From Aquamicrobium zhengzhouense (GTDB taxonomy: Bacteria > Pseudomonadota > Alphaproteobacteria > Rhizobiales > Rhizobiaceae): 64,000 bases of DNA. Shown here piece after piece: positions 55,535 to 62,956 of this stretch. Each line of letters opens with the position of its first letter. Within the stretch, counting starts at the first letter, position 1. The stretch lies in assembly GCF_016124105.1 (NCBI RefSeq), contig NZ_JADGMQ010000016.1, positions 25,038 through 89,037 on the forward strand, given 5' to 3'. The position numbers and the translations under genes were made by a program. Under the pieces are notes generated by a model. That model made no database searches and was not told where the DNA came from. It saw nothing but the letters and a program-made list of their open reading frames with translations.

Positions 55535-56569
55535 ATGAAGTGGAAGACGACATCCGTAGCCGCGGCGCTCGCGGTATTTTCTCTCGCAGGCAGCGCCTCT
55601 GCCGAGGGAGAGCTGAACATCTTCAACTGGGGCGACTACACCAGCGCAGAACTTATCAAGAAGTTCGAGGAAACTCACGACGTCAAGGTGACGATCACCG
55701 ATTACGACTCGAACGACACCGCGCTTGCCAAGGTGCGGGCGGGCGGCCATGGCTTCGACATCGTCGTTCCCTCCGCCAATTATGTGCAGATCTGGGTAAA
55801 GGAAGACCTGCTGCTTGAAGCTCGGCCCGACCAGATGGAGAACTTCAAGAATGTCGACGAGCGCTGGGTCGATGTCGCATGGGACAAGGGCCGCCGTTAC
55901 ACAGTGCCGTGGCTGTGGGGCCTGACCGGTGTTGGGGTCAACACCAAGGTCTATGGCGGCGACATCAACACCTCCGCGATCTTCCTTGATCCTCCGCCAG
56001 AACTGGTCGGCAAGATCAATGTCGCGCCGGAAATGAACGACGTTCTCTTCGCCACCATCAAATATTTCGGCGCTGACTGGTGCACCGAAGACCGCGAAGT
56101 CTTGAAGAAGGTGCGTGACAAGCTGGTCGAGGCGAAACCGAAATGGCTGGCGATGGACTACAGCGTCACCGAAAAGCTGCCTGCTGGCGACTATTCGGCG
56201 GTCTACTACTGGAATGGCGCCATCATGCGCTCACGGGTGAAGAACCCGGACATCAAATTCGGCTATCCGAAAGAGGGTTTTCCCTACTTCATGGATAGCG
56301 TCGCCATCCTGAAGGACGCAAAGAATGTCGAGAACGCCAAGCTGTTCATGAACTTCATCATGGAGCCTGAAAACGCGGCGATGATCTCGGCCTTCGCCAA
56401 ATACGCCAACGGCATCAAGGGCTCGGCCGAATTCATGCCCGACGACATGAAAGACGCCCCCGAACTGGTCGTCCCTGCCGAATTCGAAAGCGCCGGCGAA
56501 TTCCTAGAAACCTGCTCTCCCGAAACCCAGCAGCTATATGCACGGATCTGGACCGACGTTCAGAAGTAA
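55535..56569 (+). CDS. potD: Polyamine-binding periplasmic protein (PotD/PotF family)
   Basis: 344 residues from ATG 55535 (GGGAG upstream; the longer frame is shadow of potC). The signal peptide is residues 1-23 (ending GSASA). The mature protein opens with LNIFNWGDYTSAELIKKFEE, the spermidine/putrescine-binding family signature, and has ALAKVRAGGHGFDIVVPSANYV and VPWLWGLTGVGVN. Which polyamine it binds cannot be read off, but the paired deacetylase suggests putrescine or an acetylated polyamine. Confidence 0.92.
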   Translation: MKWKTTSVAAALAVFSLAGSASAEGELNIFNWGDYTSAELIKKFEETHDVKVTITDYDSNDTALAKVRAGGHGFDIVVPSANYVQIWVKEDLLLEARPDQMENFKNVDERWVDVAWDKGRRYTVPWLWGLTGVGVNTKVYGGDINTSAIFLDPPPELVGKINVAPEMNDVLFATIKYFGADWCTEDREVLKKVRDKLVEAKPKWLAMDYSVTEKLPAGDYSAVYYWNGAIMRSRVKNPDIKFGYPKEGFPYFMDSVAILKDAKNVENAKLFMNFIMEPENAAMISAFAKYANGIKGSAEFMPDDMKDAPELVVPAEFESAGEFLETCSPETQQLYARIWTDVQK

Positions 56570-56581
56570 GCGCAACTGAGC

Positions 56582-56614
56582 AACGGCAAGAGGCTGTAAC
56601 GGCCTCTTGCCGTT
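56582..56614 (+). terminator. Strong hairpin after potD
   Basis: Perfect 13-bp stem AACGGCAAGAGGC (56582-56594) / GCCTCTTGCCGTT (56602-56614) with a 7-nt loop, 12 nt after the potD stop. The T-run is short. Confidence 0.75.
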
Positions 56615-56699
56615 ATCGGGACGCTGGCTCACGCGGGTCAACAAATCGAACAGATGCTTCATGTCCGCCTCGCTCCGAGACCCTACGCGCTGACTCGTC

Positions 56700-57210
56700 G
56701 TCATTCTCGCGTTCACGCCTCGTGATCGGCATGACCGTCCTGTACGTGGCCGTGCCCGGCCTTACCCAGTCGCGCTCTTTGTTCAAAAGCAGGTGCATTC
56801 CGACCAGCCCATGCTTGATCTGTCGCTGTTCTCACATCCGACAGTTGTCGCTGGCATCAACATGGCCGTAGTGACGAGTGCTGCTCTTGCGGGCGTCGAG
56901 CTAACCTTGGCCCAGAAACTGCAATACGTGTTTGGCAAAACGCCTCTGGAGGCAGGTCTCTTCATGATCCCCATCATGGTTGCTGCGACCTTTGGAGGAC
57001 CCGTTGCCGGGCATGTTTCCAACGTGTTTGGCCGACGACTTGTCGCAACCGCATTCCTGCTGGTAGGCGCCGCCTCGCTTGCCTACCTCGCCAGCGATCG
57101 CCGGCCTCTCGCTCACTAGCGGTCTGACAGCATCGTCGATCGCCGTCATGGGATCCGTGACTCCAGGAAAAGAAAGCGCAGCTGAATCGGGTCGCGGTTG
57201 GCGATGGGTG
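56700..57210 (+). pseudogene. Remnant of a DHA2-family MFS transporter
   Basis: Three pieces of one transporter in different frames. An N-terminal TM1-like MTVLYVAVPGLTQS is encoded at 56731-56772. In another frame a middle part (56793-57119) has ALFVQKQ, MLDLSLFSHPTV and PLEAGLFMIPIM, typical of the second half of DHA2 proteins, and then runs to a stop. A third-frame tail with SGLTASSIAVMGSVTPGKE lies at about 57100-57180. A large internal deletion and at least two frameshifts make it non-functional. No ribosome site was found. Confidence 0.6.
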
Positions 57211-57214
57211 GACA

Positions 57215-58170
57215 TGTACCTTCGCCATCTCGCAATGGATGCTCGGTACACGATCCAGACATGCGCGATCTAAGCATTTGCTTCGATGGGCTGAGCAAAG
57301 AAATTTTTCGACGTAATTTATGTTGCAACCAAGGGTGCGCCCATCGCCGCCTTGAAACAGAACGGCGGGGTTCGCTACTAAACTTCGGTGACATTTCGAA
57401 GAAAAGATCGACGAACATGTTGGGTAGATGGGCACGCGTGGGCGAGCGTCATCGTCATCGGCCGTGCGATCGTCAAGGTCGAACAATGCGGTGCGATGTG
57501 CGCGGGCGACATGCAGTGGTGATAAGTCCACCAAGATCTTGCCCTCGTTCGAAACATTGATGTCTCGAAGGCGATCCCGCAGCGAGTGGATGTCTTTGAG
57601 GCGCAGCTTTGTTTAGCAGGTTTCGCCGATCGAGATCGTGTCGCCGTCAACGGGATTCGCTCACTGCGATAACGCAGCCGGAGCAGCGCGAGGCAAAGGG
57701 GGGCGAAGACCCGGGATAGCTACGTTCGCATGATCATTCGCCCCCGTGCCGTAACGCAACTATTGGGTCGCACGTTCTCTCGCCGGTGGCCGGCCGGACA
57801 TTCACAGATTCATGTTCCATGAAGCAAACAGTCGGCGCTTCGAAAAAAGCGCCAGTGGGCAAGAGCAGGTTTACACCAAAAATCTGCGGAAAACTTTTGG
57901 CGGGAAAAATTTCATAAAAATGAAAGTTAGCCGCTTGCCGGAAAGGTCGTGATCCGGCAGCATTCATCTATCTTCAATCAGTTGAAGTAAATCGGCTCAC
58001 AACCTTGACTCAGAAGGATAGGGCTATGTCGATTCATATCGCGTCTATGCACCTCGGAAAAGCTCCGTAGGCGTCGAGGCGGCTCATCTTGAGGTGAGTC
58101 CCCTCCCCCTTCCCCTTTTTCTAATTCCATTTTGTTTCGACCGGTCGCTTACAGCCGGACGATGACGCTC
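57215..58170. other. Non-coding or decayed stretch
   Basis: About 950 nt without an intact gene. A minus-strand frame from about 57651 down to 57370 has in-frame stops and contains VDGDTISIGET followed after a stop by KLRLKDI, a pattern like the start of a staphylococcal-nuclease (thermonuclease) domain. It is followed by an unrecognised acidic segment. Small inverted repeats are at 57910-57925 (TTTCAT/ATGAAA) and 57936-57959 (TGCCGGA/TCCGGCA). Confidence 0.4.
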
Positions 58171-58192
58171 AATGTCAATCAGGAGTTTTCCT

Positions 58193-59089
58193 TTGAACAA
58201 CAATTCCATCGCGCATGGTGTGTGCACCGAAACCCTGCCTGTACATGTCCTTGCAAGACTAAATGACCTAGCTTCAAGCGTTGCAGCAGCAGCATGCGCG
58301 CCAAAGTCAGAGCTGGACACCACGTTTGGCAGATACGCGCCAATTGCTTCAATTTTTCACTCAGCGTTTCTGCGCGAACCGGGAATGTAAAAGGCTGCGA
58401 TCCCTTTTCTGATTGCGTCCCGGACGCATTTGCGTGTCCTGCAACTCCCTTCAGCTCTACCTGTCACTGCTCGTGCTCTCGAATGCGTGCGTCAAGGTGT
58501 GGCCGAACCTCTTTCCCATATGGCTTTACCGCAGGATGCTCGCATTGTGGACCGTTACACCCCTGATTATGTCGTGATGGATGACTCGGCAGGTGTACTT
58601 TTTCTCGTCGACCAAAGACGTAACGTCAGGACGGTACATTCATCGATTCCAAAGCTGCGAAGAACAATGTTGGCTGCCGCAATGACGGCTGCAGCCTCGC
58701 TAGGCCTCTACGGATACGGTGCATCCGGCTCGTGTGTAAGGCTCGCAATCCTCGATTGCTCGGACGGGGATTCTGAGCCTGAAAACGGCATCTGCAATCT
58801 GAGCGAGCTTGACCTTCTTTTTGGTACGAAAGGGCTTGGGAGCGCACTCGGCTATCTGAAGCAACGCTTCAGGGTCGAGTTGGAGCGCCAGGCGGGTCTT
58901 GCACTCCAGGAGGTGCTTGGCATCAAGGGAGTACCCAATCCTGTGGATGAAGCAGTGTCTTGGCCCACTGGATCTCACTTTAGTCAACACAAGGGGCAGC
59001 GTCGAGGACACCAGGAACCTCGCATCTCAAATCAGCCCTCCTCATTGTCCGACGCACTGATCGCGTTTGCGAGGTCCGCGCATAGGTAA
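58193..59089 (+). pseudogene. Hypothetical gene interrupted by an in-frame stop
   Basis: A single reading frame from a TTG at 58193 (AGGAG 7 nt upstream) runs to a stop at 59087-59089 but is broken by TAA at 58388-58390. The upstream part is 65 residues; the downstream part, still open right after the stop, covers about 232 residues and has an amphipathic middle (KLRRTMLAAAMTAAASLGLYG) and a leucine-rich end. The constant frame on both sides of the stop indicates a recent nonsense mutation or two overlapping products. I do not recognise the family. It has no clear operon partner. Confidence 0.45.
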
Positions 59090-60029
59090 TTCAACGCTGC
59101 TCGGCCTCCCTTGGTCGCCGCCGAGGTAGCAGGCCAATGGACAGGTGCGATCGCTACAGTAGATCTTTGGAGGATGGACCAGCCTCATCCACGCGAACAA
59201 TCGTGAGGCTCGAAGGTGCATCATAAGCGGAATGAGAACATTTCGCGACTGGACCTGAGCCGGCGCACGGAACTGTCCAGTTGCCAACACATTGTTCGTC
59301 TGGCTAAGAGCGTCAGCTTCAGGAGGCCCAAAATAAGATCGCTTGACCGTCGTCTCCCCTCCCCCCAGTGAGTGGGTTCTCCCAGAGTTCTGGAGCGCGC
59401 GTTCGCGTGCGGATCCCTTTGCAAGCGCGGCGGCATAAGCGCGGCTGTTCCCCTTGGAAATAGACATAGAGAAAGGATTGGGATGCTGGTGTTCAAGTTC
59501 GGAGGTAACGTTGACGCGTCATACCTAAAATCACTGCGCCGGCTTAAGCTCCTTGTCGCTGTATGGAAATGATCGCTACTGGTCATCACCCAGCCGAATT
59601 TGCGGTTCTTGATGAAACACCGATACTCTCGAACTGGTCGACGGTCGCCTGCGCGGTGACAGCTTTAGTCGGGGAACGTCGTCACACCCCATACTTACTG
59701 GTGCTGATAGGCGCATTGTAACGAGTCCGGCTTGGTTTATTTCTAGCGATCGCGAATGGGCGCGGACGACGTCGCGTTGGTACAGACTCCGTTCCTAGTC
59801 ACCCGCTTGCGTGGCATTCTCAACCGGCACAGTGCCGATCGAACCGCAGTTTCGGCAAGTGGAGGAAGCGATCAGCCGGGCATGAGCGTTGCCTACGTTG
59901 CAGCCACGCAGCTGTTATGGCCGATAAAGGTGTCGTTGGAGTTTCCCAGGTCAGCGGTCTGGGAAAGCGCGTGTGCGAGGGATCCAAGCAGGGCGGCCCC
60001 AGCCGGAAGGCCCATGATTTGTAGCTCAT
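59090..60029. other. Stretch without a supported gene
   Basis: About 940 nt with open frames on both strands (for example minus 59042-59467), none with a good ribosome site, family match or neighbour logic. No strong repeat found. Confidence 0.4.
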
Positions 60030-60176
60030 TTAGTCGAGCTGCGTCCGATCATTGATCAGGGACCTACCATTGGCTATCGCCGCGTGACCGCTTCCCTGCA
60101 ACAGGTGGCAGGGAACGGTCCGAAAGCCACTGTCAACAGTAATGGTGTCCTCAGGGTGATGAGGCAGATTGGGTAA
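60030..60176 (+). pseudogene. Tail fragment of an IS3-type transposase
   Basis: The frame ending at TAA 60174-60176 reads LVELRPIIDQ, then GPTIGYRRVTASLQQ, then VNSNGVLRVMRQIG. This matches the HTH_21-like region of IS3-family OrfB (usual form PTYGYRRITALL then VNxKRVYRLMRxxGL). Only about 48 codons survive and the catalytic DDE core is absent, so it is a dead remnant of an old insertion. Confidence 0.6.
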
Positions 60177-60372
60177 CCGCCTGTCTTCCCGATCTCTACA
60201 TCGGTGATACCACATGCGTTGCTCCCGCCCCGTCAGATGTACGAGTGTAAGTTACCCCGTAGACTTCGTCGGCATCGTCTATTTTTTTCTCAAACCCGTT
60301 CGGGTTGTTGATCTATCGCAAGTGGATGGCACGATGTTCTACTACGCTCGTGCAGCAACCCGGAGGAAGCAC

Positions 60373-60813
60373 ATGTACAAACACATCCTAATTCCAACTG
60401 ATGGCTCTGACGTATCGATGAAGGGCGTTGAACACGGTCTGGTGCTGGCTAAATCGCTCGGCAGCAAGGCGACCATCATCACAGCGACCGAGCCGTTCCC
60501 TATCGTCTATGGTCGGACCTGGAACCCGACACCTGAAGCGGCGCGCAGCTTCGAGGACGAGAACAAAAGAGCCGCCGCGCAGATCCTTGAGAAGGCTCTA
60601 GCTCGCGCGTCGGAACTGGGTGTCGACGTGCAGACAGTTCACGTTGCGAACTCTGCTGCCTCGACAGCGATCCTTGACAAGGCTTCGGAACTTGGCTGCG
60701 ACCTGATCGCGATGGCCTCACATGGGCGTAGCGTCCTCAACAAGCTGCTCCTCGGAAGCCAGACGAACGTTGTAGTCAAGACCAGCCCGGTTCCGGTCCT
60801 CGTGGTGCGGTGA
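60373..60813 (+). CDS. Universal stress protein (UspA family)
   Basis: 146 residues from ATG 60373 (GGAGGA upstream; the earlier ATG at 60214 is not needed). A Rossmann-like UspA domain: YKHILIPTDGSD at the start, CDLIAMASHGRS and LLLGSQTNVVVKTSPVPVLVV at the end. The ATP-type motif G-x2-G-x9-G(S) is present except that the second Gly is Val (HGRSVLNK), so nucleotide binding may be altered. Stand-alone stress gene in decayed surroundings. Confidence 0.88.
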   Translation: MYKHILIPTDGSDVSMKGVEHGLVLAKSLGSKATIITATEPFPIVYGRTWNPTPEAARSFEDENKRAAAQILEKALARASELGVDVQTVHVANSAASTAILDKASELGCDLIAMASHGRSVLNKLLLGSQTNVVVKTSPVPVLVVR

Positions 60814-60902
60814 CGCCCAAGGAGGCTTGATCTCTTCCGGTCAGTCGGAACTTATCTTACCGCCCGGTGGTTGGCCTTCGTGTACTCAAGAGGAGATAGA
60901 CG

Positions 60903-61117
60903 ATGGCCAATGCCAGCAAAAAGCACATGGGCCCTGGAGCGCAGGGCAAGGGCGACGGCAGCGGTGCAAACACCGAGCTGCAGCGCGACCTGGTCGGAGA
61001 GAACGATATCCTCTCTAACCGGATAAATCACGCCACTCGCAAGAGCGAGGTCTAGACGGCAAGCAGGTCCAGAATGAGCAGCGTCAGGATCATGCTGCCA
61101 ATCGGACGCCAGAGTGA
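60903..61117 (+). pseudogene. Frameshifted small rhizobial hypothetical protein
   Basis: ATG 60903 follows AGAGGAG. The frame gives 50 residues (MANASKKHMGPGAQGKGDG, then LVGENDILSNR) and stops at 61053. Read one base over, the sequence continues from about 61049 as GLDGKQVQNEQRQDHAANRTPE to TGA at 61115. The second part looks like the natural end of this small polar protein, so a 1-nt indel near 61047-61050 has truncated it. Function unknown; such proteins are widespread and short in rhizobia. Confidence 0.5.
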
Positions 61118-61130
61118 GCGGGTGGTTTAG

Positions 61131-61260
61131 ATGCCTGACGATAAGAACAACCAAGGCGCACAAAACCGCGTCGCGTTTTAGCTGATCACCCCTACAAAGT
61201 CTCGTATTCTGCGCAGAAGCACGAGACCAAGCTGAACCGCTCCATGTGGTTCCCGCCAGA
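61131..61260 (+). pseudogene. Possible broken DUF3606-like small gene
   Basis: ATG 61131 reads MPDDKNNQGAQNRVAF and stops; a shifted frame continues as ADHPYKVSYSAQKHETKLNRS. The combination resembles DUF3606 proteins (DDKxxxGxxDRxRV, then DYEVxYxAxKHG). It lies 13 nt after the frameshifted gene above. Weak support: short, and the frame change is required. Confidence 0.3.
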
Positions 61261-61423
61261 ACGACGTATCTTCTGCCGACCTTGGTGCGTTCTGTAATTG
61301 ATGACCACGCGACAGAGCGGCAAATCGTGACAATGGAAGATTTCACGACCCGACCCAACGCCTCACGCGGCAAATATTAGCCTGCACCACACCCTCAATG
61401 CTTTTCACGCTTATCAACTACGC

Positions 61424-62140
61424 TCACCCAAAATCCCGCTCGGCAGCTGCGAGGACATCATAAAGCTTGCCTTGCCTTAACAGATCCAGTGGTATCCCCC
61501 CGATGCTCGGTTTGGGCCTGATAAGCCACATCCAGGCGGTACGCGGATGAGGGATGAACTCCAGAACTTCCTTGATCCCGTCGATCGGTTTCCCATCGAC
61601 AAACTGAGCTAGCGGGTAAAGAGAGCGTTCTTCTTTGCCTTTCAGCGCGACAACTTGTTTCTGCTCATTCCACTGAGCCAGCATTGGAAGGGGAATGCCA
61701 AGTTTTCGTTCGATTTCCGCAGCGCCCGCAAGAGGACCTGCGATTGTTTCCAGGTCAACATCAACGGAATACTCCCTTAGACGACGAAGGCCTTCTTCAT
61801 AAGTTACACGTTCGCCCATTCCTTCGCCGACCCCGTCTTCGGTCGGTAGTTCGTCAAGATCAATGTCAATAAATCGGCCTGGTGCCGGTGGTGGTAGCCT
61901 TGCGATCAACTCGCAAAGGATCATTTCGAGACTGTCATGAGAAGAGTGTTTGCTGAGGGCCCCGAGGGGCTCCCTGGGAAGCATGATGATTGCTTCAATC
62001 ACCGGCTTGAGCTGGCTCAGCCGGCCACGCAGATCACCAAACGGGATATTGCGGTTGTGGAGTGTGAGTGCGTTTCGGATTTCCGCCCACGCGTCTTCAG
62101 TCAAGCGTAGGGTGGAGATTTCAGGACGCTTTTTTTCCAC
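61424..62140 (-). CDS. ParS/MbcA-like (Xre antitoxin-type) protein, hypothetical
   Basis: 238 residues. The N-terminal 90 residues are unrecognised (charged, with the proline-rich LPPPAPGRFIDIDLDELP). The C-terminal part, about residues 140-238, runs LYPLAQFVDGKPIDGIKEVLE, then HPRTAWMWLIRPKPSIGGIPLDLLRQGKLYDVLAAA, the toxin-binding pattern of Xre/MbcA/ParS antitoxins. No RES-domain toxin gene is next to it (the neighbour at 62408 is a small charged protein), so it is an orphan or its partner has been lost. No strong ribosome site seen. Confidence 0.6.
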   Translation of the reverse strand: MEKKRPEISTLRLTEDAWAEIRNALTLHNRNIPFGDLRGRLSQLKPVIEAIIMLPREPLGALSKHSSHDSLEMILCELIARLPPPAPGRFIDIDLDELPTEDGVGEGMGERVTYEEGLRRLREYSVDVDLETIAGPLAGAAEIERKLGIPLPMLAQWNEQKQVVALKGKEERSLYPLAQFVDGKPIDGIKEVLEFIPHPRTAWMWLIRPKPSIGGIPLDLLRQGKLYDVLAAAERDFG

Positions 62141-62407
62141 TGCAGTAAGCCTCTAATCAGGATCATGAAGGAAAACGATCTTGAGCAACGTGCCAACGAC
62201 TTGATCTAAATCGCCCGAACGTTGTTTCACCTTGCCGCCAAATCCTTTCAAGGTCCCGACAACTCATCTCAAGTCGAAATAAATTGCGCAAACCCGATTC
62301 AGAGTTCGAGATTTGCGATTCTGGATTGGTTGTAAACGATTCCGAGTTCTGGAAAGGTGCTACAAGCGCAAACGGCGTTTGTGGACAGGGAGCGGAGGAA
62401 AGCAGCT

Positions 62408-62719
62408 GTGGCTAAAGATAGGGCGCGACTGGAGAAGCAGCGCGTGCGGCAGAAGGAACTGCGCGAGCGCAATCGGGCTCTGAAACGGCCTTCGCGGGAC
62501 GATTTTGCCCGGATGCTGCTTCACATCTCGTTTGAAGAAAATGTCCGCAGCGGGAATTTTTCCGAGCTCGAGCGCTTGCAAGACGGCCTCGTCGATAAAC
62601 TCGTCAAACAGGGTTTCGACAAGGACCAATGCGATCTCGTCTTTGAGGATTTAGTCGACAAATATAAACGTGGCTGGGATTTCCTCAAAAAAGTCCATCT
62701 GAGGTCAGGTCAGGACTAG
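62408..62719 (+). CDS. Small hypothetical protein with charged coiled-coil-like N-terminus
   Basis: 103 residues from a GTG at 62408, 9 nt after GGAGG; a GTG at 62357 would lengthen it but has no spaced ribosome site. Residues 1-35 are rich in Arg, Lys and Glu and helical (DRARLEKQRVRQKELRERN), and the remainder has an acidic/hydrophobic pattern (DGLVDKLVKQGFDKDQCDLVFEDLVDKY). No family recognised; it might bind nucleic acid or a partner. It diverges from the ParS/MbcA-like gene. Confidence 0.55.
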   Translation: MAKDRARLEKQRVRQKELRERNRALKRPSRDDFARMLLHISFEENVRSGNFSELERLQDGLVDKLVKQGFDKDQCDLVFEDLVDKYKRGWDFLKKVHLRSGQD

Positions 62720-62808
62720 ACCGACGCGGTCTGGATGACCGTCAGTTTTCCTTTAATCCTGTATCGTTCCCCCCATTACTTCCTGAAACGTCGTTTACAT
62801 GTGAATCG

Positions 62809-62865
62809 CCTGCCTGGCTCTAGCCAGGCAGGCAGGCGAGGAGGCGCAGCCAAATGGCTGCGCCC
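62809..62865. repeat. Two adjacent perfect hairpins
   Basis: First: GCCTGCCTGGC (62809-62819) / GCCAGGCAGGC (62824-62834), 4-nt loop. Second, 9 nt later: GGCGCAGCC (62844-62852) / GGCTGCGCC (62857-62865), 4-nt loop. They lie between the small protein and the IS end; neither has a T-run. Confidence 0.75.
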
Positions 62866-62956
62866 ATCGCGCATCCTGCCTATGCATAGCGTCGTGAGCT
62901 TGCTCTGGCATGGTACGCCTCCCGCAATCAGATCGACATGGTCTCGATAGCGGTCG

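Noticed and set aside
59042..59589. Minus-strand frames of 141 and 122 codons
   Set aside because: Overlapping frames with no ribosome site or recognisable domain; left as unsupported.
60852..61373. 173-codon minus-strand frame over the small broken genes
   Set aside because: Antisense to the frameshifted genes at 60903 and 61131 and lacks family features.
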